A stretch of 64,000 nt of DNA from Ensifer sp. IC4062 (lineage in GTDB: Bacteria > Pseudomonadota > Alphaproteobacteria > Rhizobiales > Rhizobiaceae), in contig NZ_JADYVD010000012.1 in the NCBI RefSeq assembly GCF_020193575.1, positions 62,001-126,000 of the forward strand, written 5' to 3'. Of this stretch, positions 1 through 7,804 are shown piece after piece; position 1 is the first letter of the stretch; each line of letters begins with the position of its first letter. A model generated the notes under the pieces. That model was not told the origin of the DNA. It ran no database searches and saw only the letters and a list, made by a program, of their open reading frames with translations. The translations under genes and the position numbers were made by a program.

Positions 1-2
1 TG

Positions 3-104
3 AGTTCCTGCGCCAACACAATCCGCGGCATGGGGCAGGATACTGCAAACACCGTGAACGCGACACAAGGGGCCGGTCAAAGGGTTGCCAAGGCAGCCAA
101 CTGA
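3..104 (+). CDS. Entericidin A/B-family lipoprotein, 3' end only
   Basis: The window opens inside a reading frame that runs to a TGA at 102-104. It encodes SSCANTIRGMGQDTANTVNA and then a short Gln/Arg/Ala tail. A Cys followed by Ala-Asn-Thr-(Ile/Val)-Arg-Gly-(Met/Val)-Gly-x-Asp-Thr is the mature start of entericidin-type small lipoproteins, where this Cys is the lipidated residue of the lipobox. The signal peptide lies outside the window. A strong terminator at 174-213 follows, which supports a real short transcription unit. Entericidins are small envelope lipoproteins of stress-related but poorly defined function. Confidence 0.7.
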   Translation, partial: SSCANTIRGMGQDTANTVNATQGAGQRVAKAAN

Positions 105-173
105 GGATTCCAACGGCCAGGATGGGCGCCCCTGAGAGTGGCGTCGTTCCTCGCTGCCCCTGAATATAGGAAA

Positions 174-213
174 GCCGGCTGCGGTGTTCATCCACGCAGC
201 CGGTTTCTTTTTT
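174..213 (+). terminator. Rho-independent terminator after the entericidin-like gene
   Basis: CCGGCTGCG (175-183) pairs perfectly with CGCAGCCGG (195-203) across an 11-base loop and is followed by TTTCTTTTTT. The stem also lies just beyond the stop of the converging corrinoid protein gene, but the T-run is only good on the plus strand. Confidence 0.8.
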
Positions 214-229
214 GAAGAGACTTCTGGTC

Positions 230-928
230 TTAGCCAGCTGCGAGTCGGTTGTGCTTGCGCTTCATGAAGTCCTTGGCGGTCTCCACGGCGACGGCGGCAT
301 CGCGACAATAGGCGTCTGCACCGACGGCCTTGCCGAATTCCTCGTTGAGTGGCGCGCCACCGACGAGAACGACGTAGTCGTCGCGCAGGCCTTTTTCCTT
401 CATCGTGTCGATAACGACCTTCATGTAGGGCATCGTGGTCGTCAGCAGGGCCGACATGCCGAGGATGTCCGGCTGTTCGCGTTCGATCGCTTCCAGATAG
501 TTCTCGACCGGGTTGTTGATGCCGAGGTCGACAACGTCGAAGCCGGCACCTTCCATCATCATGCCGACGAGGTTCTTGCCGATGTCATGGATATCGCCCT
601 TGACGGTGCCGATGACCATCTTGCCGAGCTTCGGCGCGCCGGTTTCGGCAAGCAGAGGACGCAGGATCGACATGCCGGCCTTCATCGCATTGGCCGAAAG
701 TAGAACTTCCGGCACGAAGAGAATGCCGTCGCGGAAGTCGATGCCGACAATGCGCATGCCCTCGACGAGCGCCTGGGTGAGGATGTCGTAGGGCGTCCAG
801 CCCCGTTCGAGAAGGATACGCGTCCCTTCCTCGATTTCCTCCTTGAGACCGTCGTAAAGGTCGTCATGCATCTGCTGCACGAGTTCCTCGTCGGAAAGGT
901 CCGCGAGAATGATTTCATCGTCTGCCAT
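230..928 (-). CDS. Methylamine/betaine corrinoid protein (MtbC/MttC-like)
   Basis: Predicted 232-residue cobalamin-binding methyl carrier of the kind that shuttles a methyl group between a substrate:corrinoid methyltransferase and a second methyltransferase. The N-terminal ~90 residues are the helical cap domain. A B12-binding domain follows with the signature D112-x-H114-x-x-G117 (GDIHDIG), in which His is the lower cobalt ligand, then the SxL motif (GMSALL) and the GG motif (VLVGGAP). I start at ATG 928 because GAGGAA lies just upstream and the protein then begins with the usual acidic helix; a longer frame reaches 988. It is divergent from the MttB-family gene at 1460, which is its likely methyl donor partner. 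The methyl acceptor is not evident from sequence. Confidence 0.9.
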   Translation of the reverse strand: MADDEIILADLSDEELVQQMHDDLYDGLKEEIEEGTRILLERGWTPYDILTQALVEGMRIVGIDFRDGILFVPEVLLSANAMKAGMSILRPLLAETGAPKLGKMVIGTVKGDIHDIGKNLVGMMMEGAGFDVVDLGINNPVENYLEAIEREQPDILGMSALLTTTMPYMKVVIDTMKEKGLRDDYVVLVGGAPLNEEFGKAVGADAYCRDAAVAVETAKDFMKRKHNRLAAG

Positions 929-1459
929 ATTAGGGTTCCTCGGTTCCTGGCACGGTAGTCTTCGCGGTGATCTGGCTCGGTCGGGCACGATCCGGACGCG
1001 TTGCCCATCCTTAGCGGTCCAAACCTAAAAATCTCTTTTCGAAAGCGACGTCGCATATGATGAAAAGCGACGGCACTGGTGGTTCGTCCGCGGTTCCATA
1101 GTCCTATCGCACTTCAGCCGCGCACGGAATCGCTTGTCCAGTAAAATCCTGCAACAGTTCAAGATGTTACATTTGGCTACATCGTTTTTCGCACAAGGAC
1201 TTTGGTGGGCGTGGCGTAGATTCTTGGAGCCCTGTCGACCCTTGACTGATCTCACGGTTGAGTGTCTGAGATGCGCCACGCGTTGGCGCATTGAGACCCG
1301 TACCGGTTCGGCGGCTTGGTAGCATTAGCCCAAAATCGATCCCGGCGCATGGTTTCGACCGTTGGTCTCGAACTTCGGGAGGAATATGCGCCACTTAATC
1401 AAAGCGTTGCCGCGTCCCATGGAGAGCCCAGAAAGGCGCGGCGGGAGAGGAATGAGCGA
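929..1459. promoter_or_regulatory. Divergent promoter region of the corrinoid methyltransferase module
   Basis: 531 bases without a gene between two divergent starts. It holds an inverted repeat ATGCGCCA (1271-1278) / TGGCGCAT (1284-1291) around a 5-base centre. The same ATGCGCCAC octamer-plus-one recurs at 1386-1394, close to the mttB-like start. This makes a regulator-binding role plausible but unproven. A TTGACT hexamer near 1241 could be a -35 box. Around 1142-1172 there is a weak match to the repeat family seen at 16.0 and 63.2 kb (AAAATCCTGCAACAGTTCAA against AAAATCATGCAGCAATTCAA). Confidence 0.4.
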
Positions 1460-3034
1460 ATGAGCGACGTAACAGAACAAGGTGCGGTCGAAGGCGGCGG
1501 ACGCCGCGCGCGTGGCGAGGGACGTGGGGCGGCGGCGCGCCGGGCATCGCGCACCGGCGGCGGTCCGGGACCGTCTCTCCCCTACATTCAGCGTAAGATT
1601 CGCGAATACGAAGTGCTGGACGAGGAAGGCCTGCAACTCATCGAGCGCAACGCCGACACCGTGCTCGAGGAGATCGGCATCGAGTTCCGCGACGACGCCG
1701 AAGCGCTCGATCTGTGGAAGGCAGCCGGCGCCGACGTGCGCGGCCAGCGCGTTCACTTCCCGAAGGGGCTCTGCCGCGAACTTCTGAAGACCGCGCCGTC
1801 GAACTTCACCTGGCATGCACGCAATCCCGAGCGCAGTGCGCATGTCGGCGGCAAGGCAACGATCTTTGCACCGGTCTACGGGCCGCCCTTCGTGCGCGAT
1901 CTCGAAGGCAATCGCCGTTACGCGACGATCGAGGATTTCCGCAATTTCGTGAAGCTCGCCTACCTCGCGCCGTCGATGCATTCGTCCGGCGGTACCGTCT
2001 GCGAGCCGGTCGACATCCCGGTCAACAAGCGCCACCTCGATATGGTCTACAGCCATATCAAATATTCCGACAAGCCGTTCATGGGCTCGGTCACGGCGCC
2101 GGAACGCGCCGAAGACACGATAGCCATGGCGAAGATCGTTTTCGGCGACGATTTCGTCGAGAAGAACACAGTGACGTTGAATCTCATCAACGCCAACTCG
2201 CCGATGGTTTTCGACGAGACGATGGTGGGTGCGCTCAAGGTCTACGCACGCCACAACCAGGCCTGCGTGCTTTCGCCGTTCATCCTCTCCGGCGCGATGA
2301 GCCCGGTCACCGTCGCCGGCACGCTGACGCAGATTCTCGCCGAAGTGCTCGCGGGTGCCTCCTTCACTCAGCTCATCCGCAAGGGTGCGCCGGTGCTCTT
2401 CGGCACGTTTGCGGCGTCGATCTCGATGCAGTCGGGTGCGCCGACCTTCGGCACGCCGGAGCCGTCGCTGGTTTCCTACGGCGCAGCGCAGCTTGCCCGC
2501 CGCCTCGGCCTGCCGTTCCGTACAGGCGGCTCGCTCTGCGGTTCCAAGGTTCCGGATGCTCAAGCCGCGCACGAATCTGCCAACACACTCAACATGACGC
2601 TGCTTGCCGGCACCAACTTCGTGCTGCACGCGGCCGGCTGGCTCGAAGGCGGTCTCGTTTCGTCCTACGAGAAGTTCATGATCGACCAGGACCAGCTCGG
2701 CATGATGCAGAAGATGGCCGAAGGGGTGGACCTTTCCGAAAATGCCCAGGCGCTCGACGCCATCCGCGAAGTCGGACCAGGCAGCCACTATCTCGGCTGC
2801 GCACACACGCAGGCAAACTTCCAGACCGCCTTCTACCGCTCCCCGCTCGCCGACAACAACTCTTTCGAGCAGTGGGAAATCGAAGGCGAGAAGCGGATCG
2901 AGCAGCGCGCCAATGCGCTGGCGCGTAGCTGGCTGGAGCATTACGAGGCGCCGTACCTCGATCCGGCGATCGACGATGCGCTGAAGGACTACATTGCCAA
3001 GCGCAAGGACTCGATGCCGGACGCCTTCACCTGA
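1460..3034 (+). CDS. Non-pyrrolysine MttB-family methyltransferase (betaine/methylamine type)
   Basis: A 524-residue member of the trimethylamine/glycine betaine methyltransferase family. These enzymes move a methyl group from a quaternary or tertiary amine to a corrinoid protein; the partner is encoded divergently at 230-928. The frame has no internal TAG, so this is a non-pyrrolysine version. In characterised bacterial cases such enzymes act on glycine betaine rather than trimethylamine; the substrate here is inferred. After a basic, Gly/Arg-rich N-terminal tail (~residues 15-35) the barrel is uninterrupted. I start at ATG 1460 after GGGAGAGGA; the open frame extends to 1316 but that part looks non-coding. 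The same frame continues for 36 codons past the TGA to an ATGA overlap with the next gene. Confidence 0.85.
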   Translation: MSDVTEQGAVEGGGRRARGEGRGAAARRASRTGGGPGPSLPYIQRKIREYEVLDEEGLQLIERNADTVLEEIGIEFRDDAEALDLWKAAGADVRGQRVHFPKGLCRELLKTAPSNFTWHARNPERSAHVGGKATIFAPVYGPPFVRDLEGNRRYATIEDFRNFVKLAYLAPSMHSSGGTVCEPVDIPVNKRHLDMVYSHIKYSDKPFMGSVTAPERAEDTIAMAKIVFGDDFVEKNTVTLNLINANSPMVFDETMVGALKVYARHNQACVLSPFILSGAMSPVTVAGTLTQILAEVLAGASFTQLIRKGAPVLFGTFAASISMQSGAPTFGTPEPSLVSYGAAQLARRLGLPFRTGGSLCGSKVPDAQAAHESANTLNMTLLAGTNFVLHAAGWLEGGLVSSYEKFMIDQDQLGMMQKMAEGVDLSENAQALDAIREVGPGSHYLGCAHTQANFQTAFYRSPLADNNSFEQWEIEGEKRIEQRANALARSWLEHYEAPYLDPAIDDALKDYIAKRKDSMPDAFT

Positions 3035-3141
3035 AAGGCTCCCGAGCGAGCCAGGGAGCAAGGCGGCAGGGCACAGGTGGCCGACATGATCCAGAAGGAC
3101 GTCTGGCGCCCGCATTACGAACTACACGGGCCGAAACCGAA

Positions 3142-3840
3142 ATGACGGTTCCATCGGCGGACGAATTGTTTGAAACGATCCGTGCGGCGCTCGCGCCGCA
3201 CGGTCTTTTTTTGCGTGGCACGGTGAACTTCGTCGATGGCGAGCCCGGCCCGATGCTCGCGGATGGGAAGTCCGCCGCGAGCATCGTGCTCATCGGCAAT
3301 ATCGGCGGCTCGCTTTGGGAGCCTTTTACCCGCTGGAAGGAGGGCGAGCCGGATCGCGGCGGAGCCGATCCGCTCGACAACTGGTCGAAGCTGGTGATCC
3401 GGCCTGTCGCGGAGGAGGCCGGCGCCATCGCCTATTTCCCCTCCGATCCGCCCTGGCAGCCTTTCCAGCAATGGGCGATGCGCGCCGAGACGCTGAAGGC
3501 ATCGCCGCTCGGTATCCTTATCCACCCGCAATACGGCCTCTGGCACGGATATCGCGGCGCGCTCGGCTTTGATCGCGTACTGCCGCAGACAGGCAGCAGC
3601 TCGGTTGGCCATCCTTGCGATGCGTGTGTGGAAAAACCGTGCATCTCCGCCTGTCCGGCTGATGCCTTGGCCGCCGGCACATTCGATGTCGGCCGGTGTC
3701 GCGCATATCTGAGATCCGAGGCGGGGGCGGGCGGCTGTCTCGCTTGCGGCTGTCTTTCGCGCGATGCCTGTCCGGTGGGGCGGGATTATCTTTATCCCGT
3801 TCAGCAACTGCGTTTCCATATGGCGGCGATCAGCCTGTAG
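3142..3840 (+). CDS. Iron-sulfur protein with two 4Fe-4S motifs, possible corrinoid activator
   Basis: A 232-residue soluble protein. The C-terminal third has a ferredoxin-like arrangement: CDACVEKPCISACP (C-x2-C-x4-C-x3-C-P) followed by a split second cluster set (C-RAYLRS...CLACGC...CPVG). This resembles the C-terminal ferredoxin domain of epoxyqueuosine reductase-type and reductive corrinoid-activating proteins. The first ~150 residues are not recognised. Placed 100 bases after the MttB-like gene, it could reduce Co(II) to Co(I) in the corrinoid protein, the role RamA plays in methanogens. That is inference from context; RamA is larger. The start ATG overlaps the TGA of an in-frame extension of the upstream gene (ATGA). 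Confidence 0.7.
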   Translation: MTVPSADELFETIRAALAPHGLFLRGTVNFVDGEPGPMLADGKSAASIVLIGNIGGSLWEPFTRWKEGEPDRGGADPLDNWSKLVIRPVAEEAGAIAYFPSDPPWQPFQQWAMRAETLKASPLGILIHPQYGLWHGYRGALGFDRVLPQTGSSSVGHPCDACVEKPCISACPADALAAGTFDVGRCRAYLRSEAGAGGCLACGCLSRDACPVGRDYLYPVQQLRFHMAAISL

Positions 3841-4268
3841 ATCGTGATGACCCCGCCCGGCTGGCGTGATGCAAGGCGGTTCTCCCGCGCCGTAGACGCG
3901 GCGCTGCTGGATTCCTGTGGCAAGCACAGGAATGAGGGAGAGAATGTTGCTAACGTGCCAACGGCCCAACTGACTTGATGATCGGACGTTTGTGCGGGCC
4001 AGGCTTTCACCAGCCAACTGACCTGGGGAGGGCGAGCGGATAGGCCTGTTGCGACTTGATTCAGAACACCTTCACGCGGGTGGACCCCTGCGCTGCTCGT
4101 GCGCGGCCAAAAATATGCCCCCTCATTCCTGTGCTTGTCACAGGAAACCAGCCACGGCGCGTCCGCGCCGTGATTGACTGCCCATCTGGAGATGAACCAG
4201 AAATCGCGCGCATCAAAGCGCCGCAATCCGTGCGATGCTACGTCACGATCCGCTTCGAGTCGCGAACC
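3841..4268. repeat. Inverted pair of a palindromic intergenic repeat (family A, locus 1)
   Basis: The first arm at about 3885-3947 reads GCGCCG...CGGCGCTGCTGG and then ATTCCTGTGGCAAGCACAGGAATGAGGG, itself a hairpin. The second arm at about 4119-4173 is its inverse (CTCATTCCTGTGCTTGTCAC, then AGG...CCAGCCACGGCGCGTCCGCGCCG). The same inverted pair occurs at 28.2 kb and 63.4 kb. Between the arms I see no gene. The organisation resembles the mosaic intergenic elements of rhizobia, but I cannot assign a catalogue name. Confidence 0.85.
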
Positions 4269-5036
4269 ATGCCACTGTTTCCGAAAGCCTTCCTCGTCGG
4301 CGCCGCCATTCTGACGGCCGGCTTTGCCGAGCCCTCGCCAGCGGACGCCGCAGACGCCGCCTGCCGGAATGTCATCCACCTCGGCGAGGAGTATGTCGTC
4401 TGCTCCTTTGATCCTGCCGCGAGCGACATTCGCCTTTACAACAGGGACCAGGCGGGCGTGCCGTTCAAATCCTTCAAGGCGCTGTCGCTCGAACTGCGCC
4501 AGCGCGACGAATATCTCGTCTTCGCCATGAATGGCGGCATGTATCACGAGGACCTTTCTCCGGTCGGCCTGCATGTGGAGGAGGGCGTGGAGCAGGCGCC
4601 GCTCAACACCAATTCCGGCTGGGGCAATTTCCACCTGCTGCCGAACGGCGTCTTCTATGTCGGCGAAGGCAAGGCGGGCGTGATGGCGGCGGAGGCTTAT
4701 CGCGCCGCCGCAATCAAACCACGCTTTGCCACCCAGTCCGGCCCGATGCTCGTAATCAATGGCGCACTGCATCCGCGCTTCCTGCCGAACAGCGACAGTT
4801 TGAAAACCCGAAACGGCGTCGGCGTGACAAGCGGGGGCGAGGTCGTTTTCGCGGTCTCGAAACGGCCGGTGCGCTTTCATGATTTCGCGACGCTATTTCG
4901 TGACGCCCTCGATTGCCCGAACGCGCTCTTTCTCGACGGCACGATTTCGAGCCTCTATGCGCCGGAAATCAATCGCCACGATCGGCTGTTTCCGCTTGGG
5001 CCGATCATCGCCGTCGTTGCTTCGTTCCCGCGATAA
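4269..5036 (+). CDS. Exported phosphodiester glycosidase-like protein (DUF2233)
   Basis: 255 residues. ATG 4269 gives a clear signal peptide (MPLFPKAFLVGAAILTAGFA, then a likely cut after ...SPADA around residue 27), so the product is probably periplasmic. The body has family landmarks: FAMNGGMYHED, TNSGWGNF, FATQSGPMLVINGALHP, RNGVGV and ALFLDGTISSLY, the conserved Asn/Gly/Asp loops of the NAGPA/DUF2233 phosphodiester glycosidase fold. Physiological substrate unknown. The frame is open back to 4056, through the intergenic repeat, which is why the internal ATG was preferred. It stands alone, with the sigma factor gene starting 77 bases downstream. Confidence 0.8.
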   Translation: MPLFPKAFLVGAAILTAGFAEPSPADAADAACRNVIHLGEEYVVCSFDPAASDIRLYNRDQAGVPFKSFKALSLELRQRDEYLVFAMNGGMYHEDLSPVGLHVEEGVEQAPLNTNSGWGNFHLLPNGVFYVGEGKAGVMAAEAYRAAAIKPRFATQSGPMLVINGALHPRFLPNSDSLKTRNGVGVTSGGEVVFAVSKRPVRFHDFATLFRDALDCPNALFLDGTISSLYAPEINRHDRLFPLGPIIAVVASFPR

Positions 5037-5112
5037 TTTTTTTTCGAAGGTCCCAAAGGAACGGGTGACGCCGAACGTCTAACGGGGAAACAGGTCAAGA
5101 GCGGGCACGGAC

Positions 5113-5640
5113 TTGGACGCGGAACTCGTTGAAAGGGCGGTGAGGGGCGACAGGGAGGCGTTCAGACTCTTGGTCGAGCGCCACTATGCTTTCGTCCACG
5201 CAGTCGCCTGGCGCTGGTCTGGCAACGTGACCGATGCGGAGGATATCACGCAGGACGTCTACGTTCGCCTCGGTTCCGCGATCCGCGGGTTTCGCGGCAC
5301 CAGCCGTTTCCGCACCTGGCTTTATACGCTGACGCTCAATGCCGCGCGCGATCATCGCCGCCGCCGAGTGCGCGACGAGCGCAAGATTGCCGCCTATGCG
5401 TCGGATCGAGCGGCGCAGGGCATACCGGATGGGCAGGACGAGGACCGCCAGGAGGAGCTCTGGACGGCAGTCCGAGCGCTGCCGGAGAAACAATGCGATG
5501 CCGTCCTGCTCGTCTATGCCGAAGGCTTGAGCCATGCCGCAGCTGCAGACGTACTCGGCTGCTCCGAAGCGACCATCTCCTGGCATGTCCATGAGGCGCG
5601 CAAGCGTCTGCGGACAATGCTCGGCAAGGAGGCTGTGTGA
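5113..5640 (+). CDS. ECF-family RNA polymerase sigma factor
   Basis: 175 residues with the two-domain ECF layout. Sigma region 2 (~residues 10-75) includes DAEDITQDVYVRL and SRFRTWLYTLTLNAARDHRR. After an acidic linker, region 4 (~residues 115-170) includes ALPEKQCDAVLLVYAEGLSH and ATISWHVHEARKRLR. The start is TTG 5113; no other start keeps the first sigma-2 helix. The next gene begins within two bases of its stop and encodes a protein with one membrane span and a VWA domain, so the pair is likely co-expressed and that partner may act as the anti-sigma factor. Confidence 0.9.
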   Translation: MDAELVERAVRGDREAFRLLVERHYAFVHAVAWRWSGNVTDAEDITQDVYVRLGSAIRGFRGTSRFRTWLYTLTLNAARDHRRRRVRDERKIAAYASDRAAQGIPDGQDEDRQEELWTAVRALPEKQCDAVLLVYAEGLSHAAAADVLGCSEATISWHVHEARKRLRTMLGKEAV

Positions 5641-5642
5641 TC

Positions 5643-7667
5643 ATGACCGACGATTTCGAAAAGCTTGCCGGAAAGCTGCCGCCGGCGCCTTCGAGCGAGG
5701 CGCGGGCGCGCGCACTCGCTGCGGCTATGGAAGCTTATGATGCGGTGGCGGAAAATTCGGGTGCCGCCCAAGGATCCGCGCCATCAGTTCGTCCAAGCTC
5801 CATCTTCAACCGGATATGGAGCCCCATCATGAACCGGAAACTGCTTGCCGGATCGGCGCTGGCAACCCTGATCGTCGTGCCCGGCGCCGCCTTCCTGACG
5901 CTGGAATTAGCAGGCAACAACCCAAAATCCACACACGAAACTGAGATTGCTGCAAAGACCGAACCGAAGCCTGCCGCGCCTGAGGCGCAGGGCGCCGCGT
6001 CGCTGGCCCGCTCGCATCCGGCACAGGCCGCCGCGAAAATTGCGGAGCAAGTGGAAAGTGAGGCGCCGGCGGCCGCGGAAGCCGACGCCATGGCGAGCCG
6101 AATGGCCACCGATACCGCCGCTCCCATGAGCACGCTCGGCGGAACGGTCGGCTTTGCGGCGCAAGGCCGCATGGAGATCATGCCAGCGCCGACGACACCG
6201 GCCGATAATCTTCCGCCGCCGGTCGAGAACCGCGAGCGTTTTGGCAACGCCGATGCCAATCCGGTGAAGAGTGTCGCGAGCGAGCCGGTCTCGACCTTCT
6301 CCGCCGATGTCGATACGGCCTCCTATTCCTTCGTCCGCCGCTCGCTGATGGCGGGTGAGATGCCCAACCGCGATGCCGTGCGGGTCGAGGAGATGGTCAA
6401 TTATTTCCCCTACGACTGGCCGCGCCCGACCTCGACTGCGGAACCCTTCAAGGCGACGGTCACCGTCACGCCAACCCCGTGGAACGCGGGCACACGCCTG
6501 ATGCATGTGGCGATCAAGGGCTACGAGGTCGTGCCCGCGGAGGCGCCGAAGGCTAACCTCGTATTCCTGATCGACGTTTCCGGTTCCATGGACGAGCCGG
6601 ACAAGCTGCCGCTGTTGAAGAACGCGTTTCGACTGCTCGTCGACAAGCTGAAGCCGGAAGACACGGTGTCGATCGTCACCTATGCCGGGAACGCCGGCAC
6701 CGTGCTCGAGCCGACGGTGGTCAAGGACAAGGCGAAGATCCTGGCGGCGATCGAGACGCTGACACCGGGCGGCTCGACGGCCGGCGCTGCCGGCATCGAC
6801 GCGGCCTATCAGCTGGCCGAAAAGGCTCGCGTCAAGGGCGGCGTCAACCGCATCCTGCTGGCGACCGATGGCGACTTCAATGTCGGCCCGTCGAGCGACG
6901 AGGAGTTGAAGCGGCTGGTCGAGGAAAAGCGCAAGAGCGGCATCTTTCTCTCGGTGCTCGGCTTCGGCCGCGGTAACTACAACGACGCGCTGATGCAGGC
7001 GATCGCCCAGAACGGCAACGGCGTTGCAACCTATATCGACACCCTCGCCGAAGCCCAGAAGACATTGGTCGAGGAGGCGGGCTCGTCCCTCTTCCCGATC
7101 GCCAAGGACGTCAAGCTGCAAGTGGAGTTCAATCCGGCGGCGATCGCGGAGTATCGTCTCATCGGCTACGAGACCCGGGCGCTGAAACGCGAGGATTTCA
7201 ATAACGATCGGATAGACGCCGGCGATATCGGTTCCGGCCACAGCGTCACCGCAATTTACGAAGTGACGCCGAAGGGAAGCCCCGCGGTCCTCAACGACGA
7301 CCTCCGCTATGCCACGGCGGAAAAGCCGGAAGCGAAGGTTGCCGCGGTTGGCCATTCGGGCGAGCTCGCTTATCTCAAAATCCGCTACAAGAAGCCGGAC
7401 AGCGACAAGAGCGAGTTGATCACTACGCCGGTTACAGAGGCGAATGCGGTCCCGTCGCTCGCCGAAGCCTCGGCGGACGTCCAATTCTCCACCGCCGTCG
7501 CCGCTTTCGGCCAGAAGCTTGCAGGAAATACGGCTATTTCGGGCTATTCCTATACAGCGATCGCTGACCTTGCGGCGGGCGCCAAGGGTGCCGATCCCTT
7601 CGCGTACCGCGCCGAGTTCGTCAACATGGTGCGGCTCGCGAAGGGGATTTCTGGCGCTGAAGAGTAG
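5643..7667 (+). CDS. Membrane-anchored VWA-domain protein (YfbK-like), candidate anti-sigma
   Basis: 674 residues from ATG 5643; GTG 5637 is an alternative that would overlap the sigma gene. A short soluble N-terminus of ~60 residues is followed by one membrane span (LLAGSALATLIVVPGAAFL, ~residues 65-84), a low-complexity Ala/Pro/Glu segment, a VWF_N-type segment (FSADVDTASYSFVRR), a VWA domain with an intact MIDAS (DVSGSMD, ~residue 311) and a C-terminal DUF3520-like region. AAGGAGG precedes the start. Coupling to an ECF sigma gene suggests the cytosolic N-terminus binds the sigma factor while the periplasmic VWA domain senses a ligand; this is inference. No zinc-binding anti-sigma HxxxCxxC motif is visible. 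Confidence 0.85.
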   Translation: MTDDFEKLAGKLPPAPSSEARARALAAAMEAYDAVAENSGAAQGSAPSVRPSSIFNRIWSPIMNRKLLAGSALATLIVVPGAAFLTLELAGNNPKSTHETEIAAKTEPKPAAPEAQGAASLARSHPAQAAAKIAEQVESEAPAAAEADAMASRMATDTAAPMSTLGGTVGFAAQGRMEIMPAPTTPADNLPPPVENRERFGNADANPVKSVASEPVSTFSADVDTASYSFVRRSLMAGEMPNRDAVRVEEMVNYFPYDWPRPTSTAEPFKATVTVTPTPWNAGTRLMHVAIKGYEVVPAEAPKANLVFLIDVSGSMDEPDKLPLLKNAFRLLVDKLKPEDTVSIVTYAGNAGTVLEPTVVKDKAKILAAIETLTPGGSTAGAAGIDAAYQLAEKARVKGGVNRILLATDGDFNVGPSSDEELKRLVEEKRKSGIFLSVLGFGRGNYNDALMQAIAQNGNGVATYIDTLAEAQKTLVEEAGSSLFPIAKDVKLQVEFNPAAIAEYRLIGYETRALKREDFNNDRIDAGDIGSGHSVTAIYEVTPKGSPAVLNDDLRYATAEKPEAKVAAVGHSGELAYLKIRYKKPDSDKSELITTPVTEANAVPSLAEASADVQFSTAVAAFGQKLAGNTAISGYSYTAIADLAAGAKGADPFAYRAEFVNMVRLAKGISGAEE

Positions 7668-7804
7668 CCGCAGCACACGGTTCCGGTTCCGGCAACCCAC
7701 CAAGCAGCATATTCGAGAGCTTCATGAAACTGCAGCTTGACCAGCCTGGGGATCATTGCAACTTTGGAGGCCTCAAGCCTCATCAGCAGTCATCGGCAAA
7801 CACT

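Noticed and set aside
1460-3034. Pyrrolysine-containing MttB
   Set aside because: There is no in-frame TAG and no pyl gene in the window; this is the non-pyrrolysine branch.
1325-3115. 596-codon open frame antisense to the MttB-like gene
   Set aside because: High-GC coding DNA gives long antisense frames. The product is Arg/Asp/Glu/His-rich without any domain, while the sense frame matches a known family over its full length. The same applies to the long antisense frames over the VWA gene (5907-7703), cobN (22533-24347, 24678-26384), fabF1XL/adh (37377-39749) and gnd (47203-48600).
5058-5080. ECF-type autoregulatory promoter GGAAC...CGTCT before the sigma factor gene
   Set aside because: Both boxes are present but only 13 bases lie between them; ECF promoters usually need about 16-17. 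Kept as a coincidence unless a start site is mapped.
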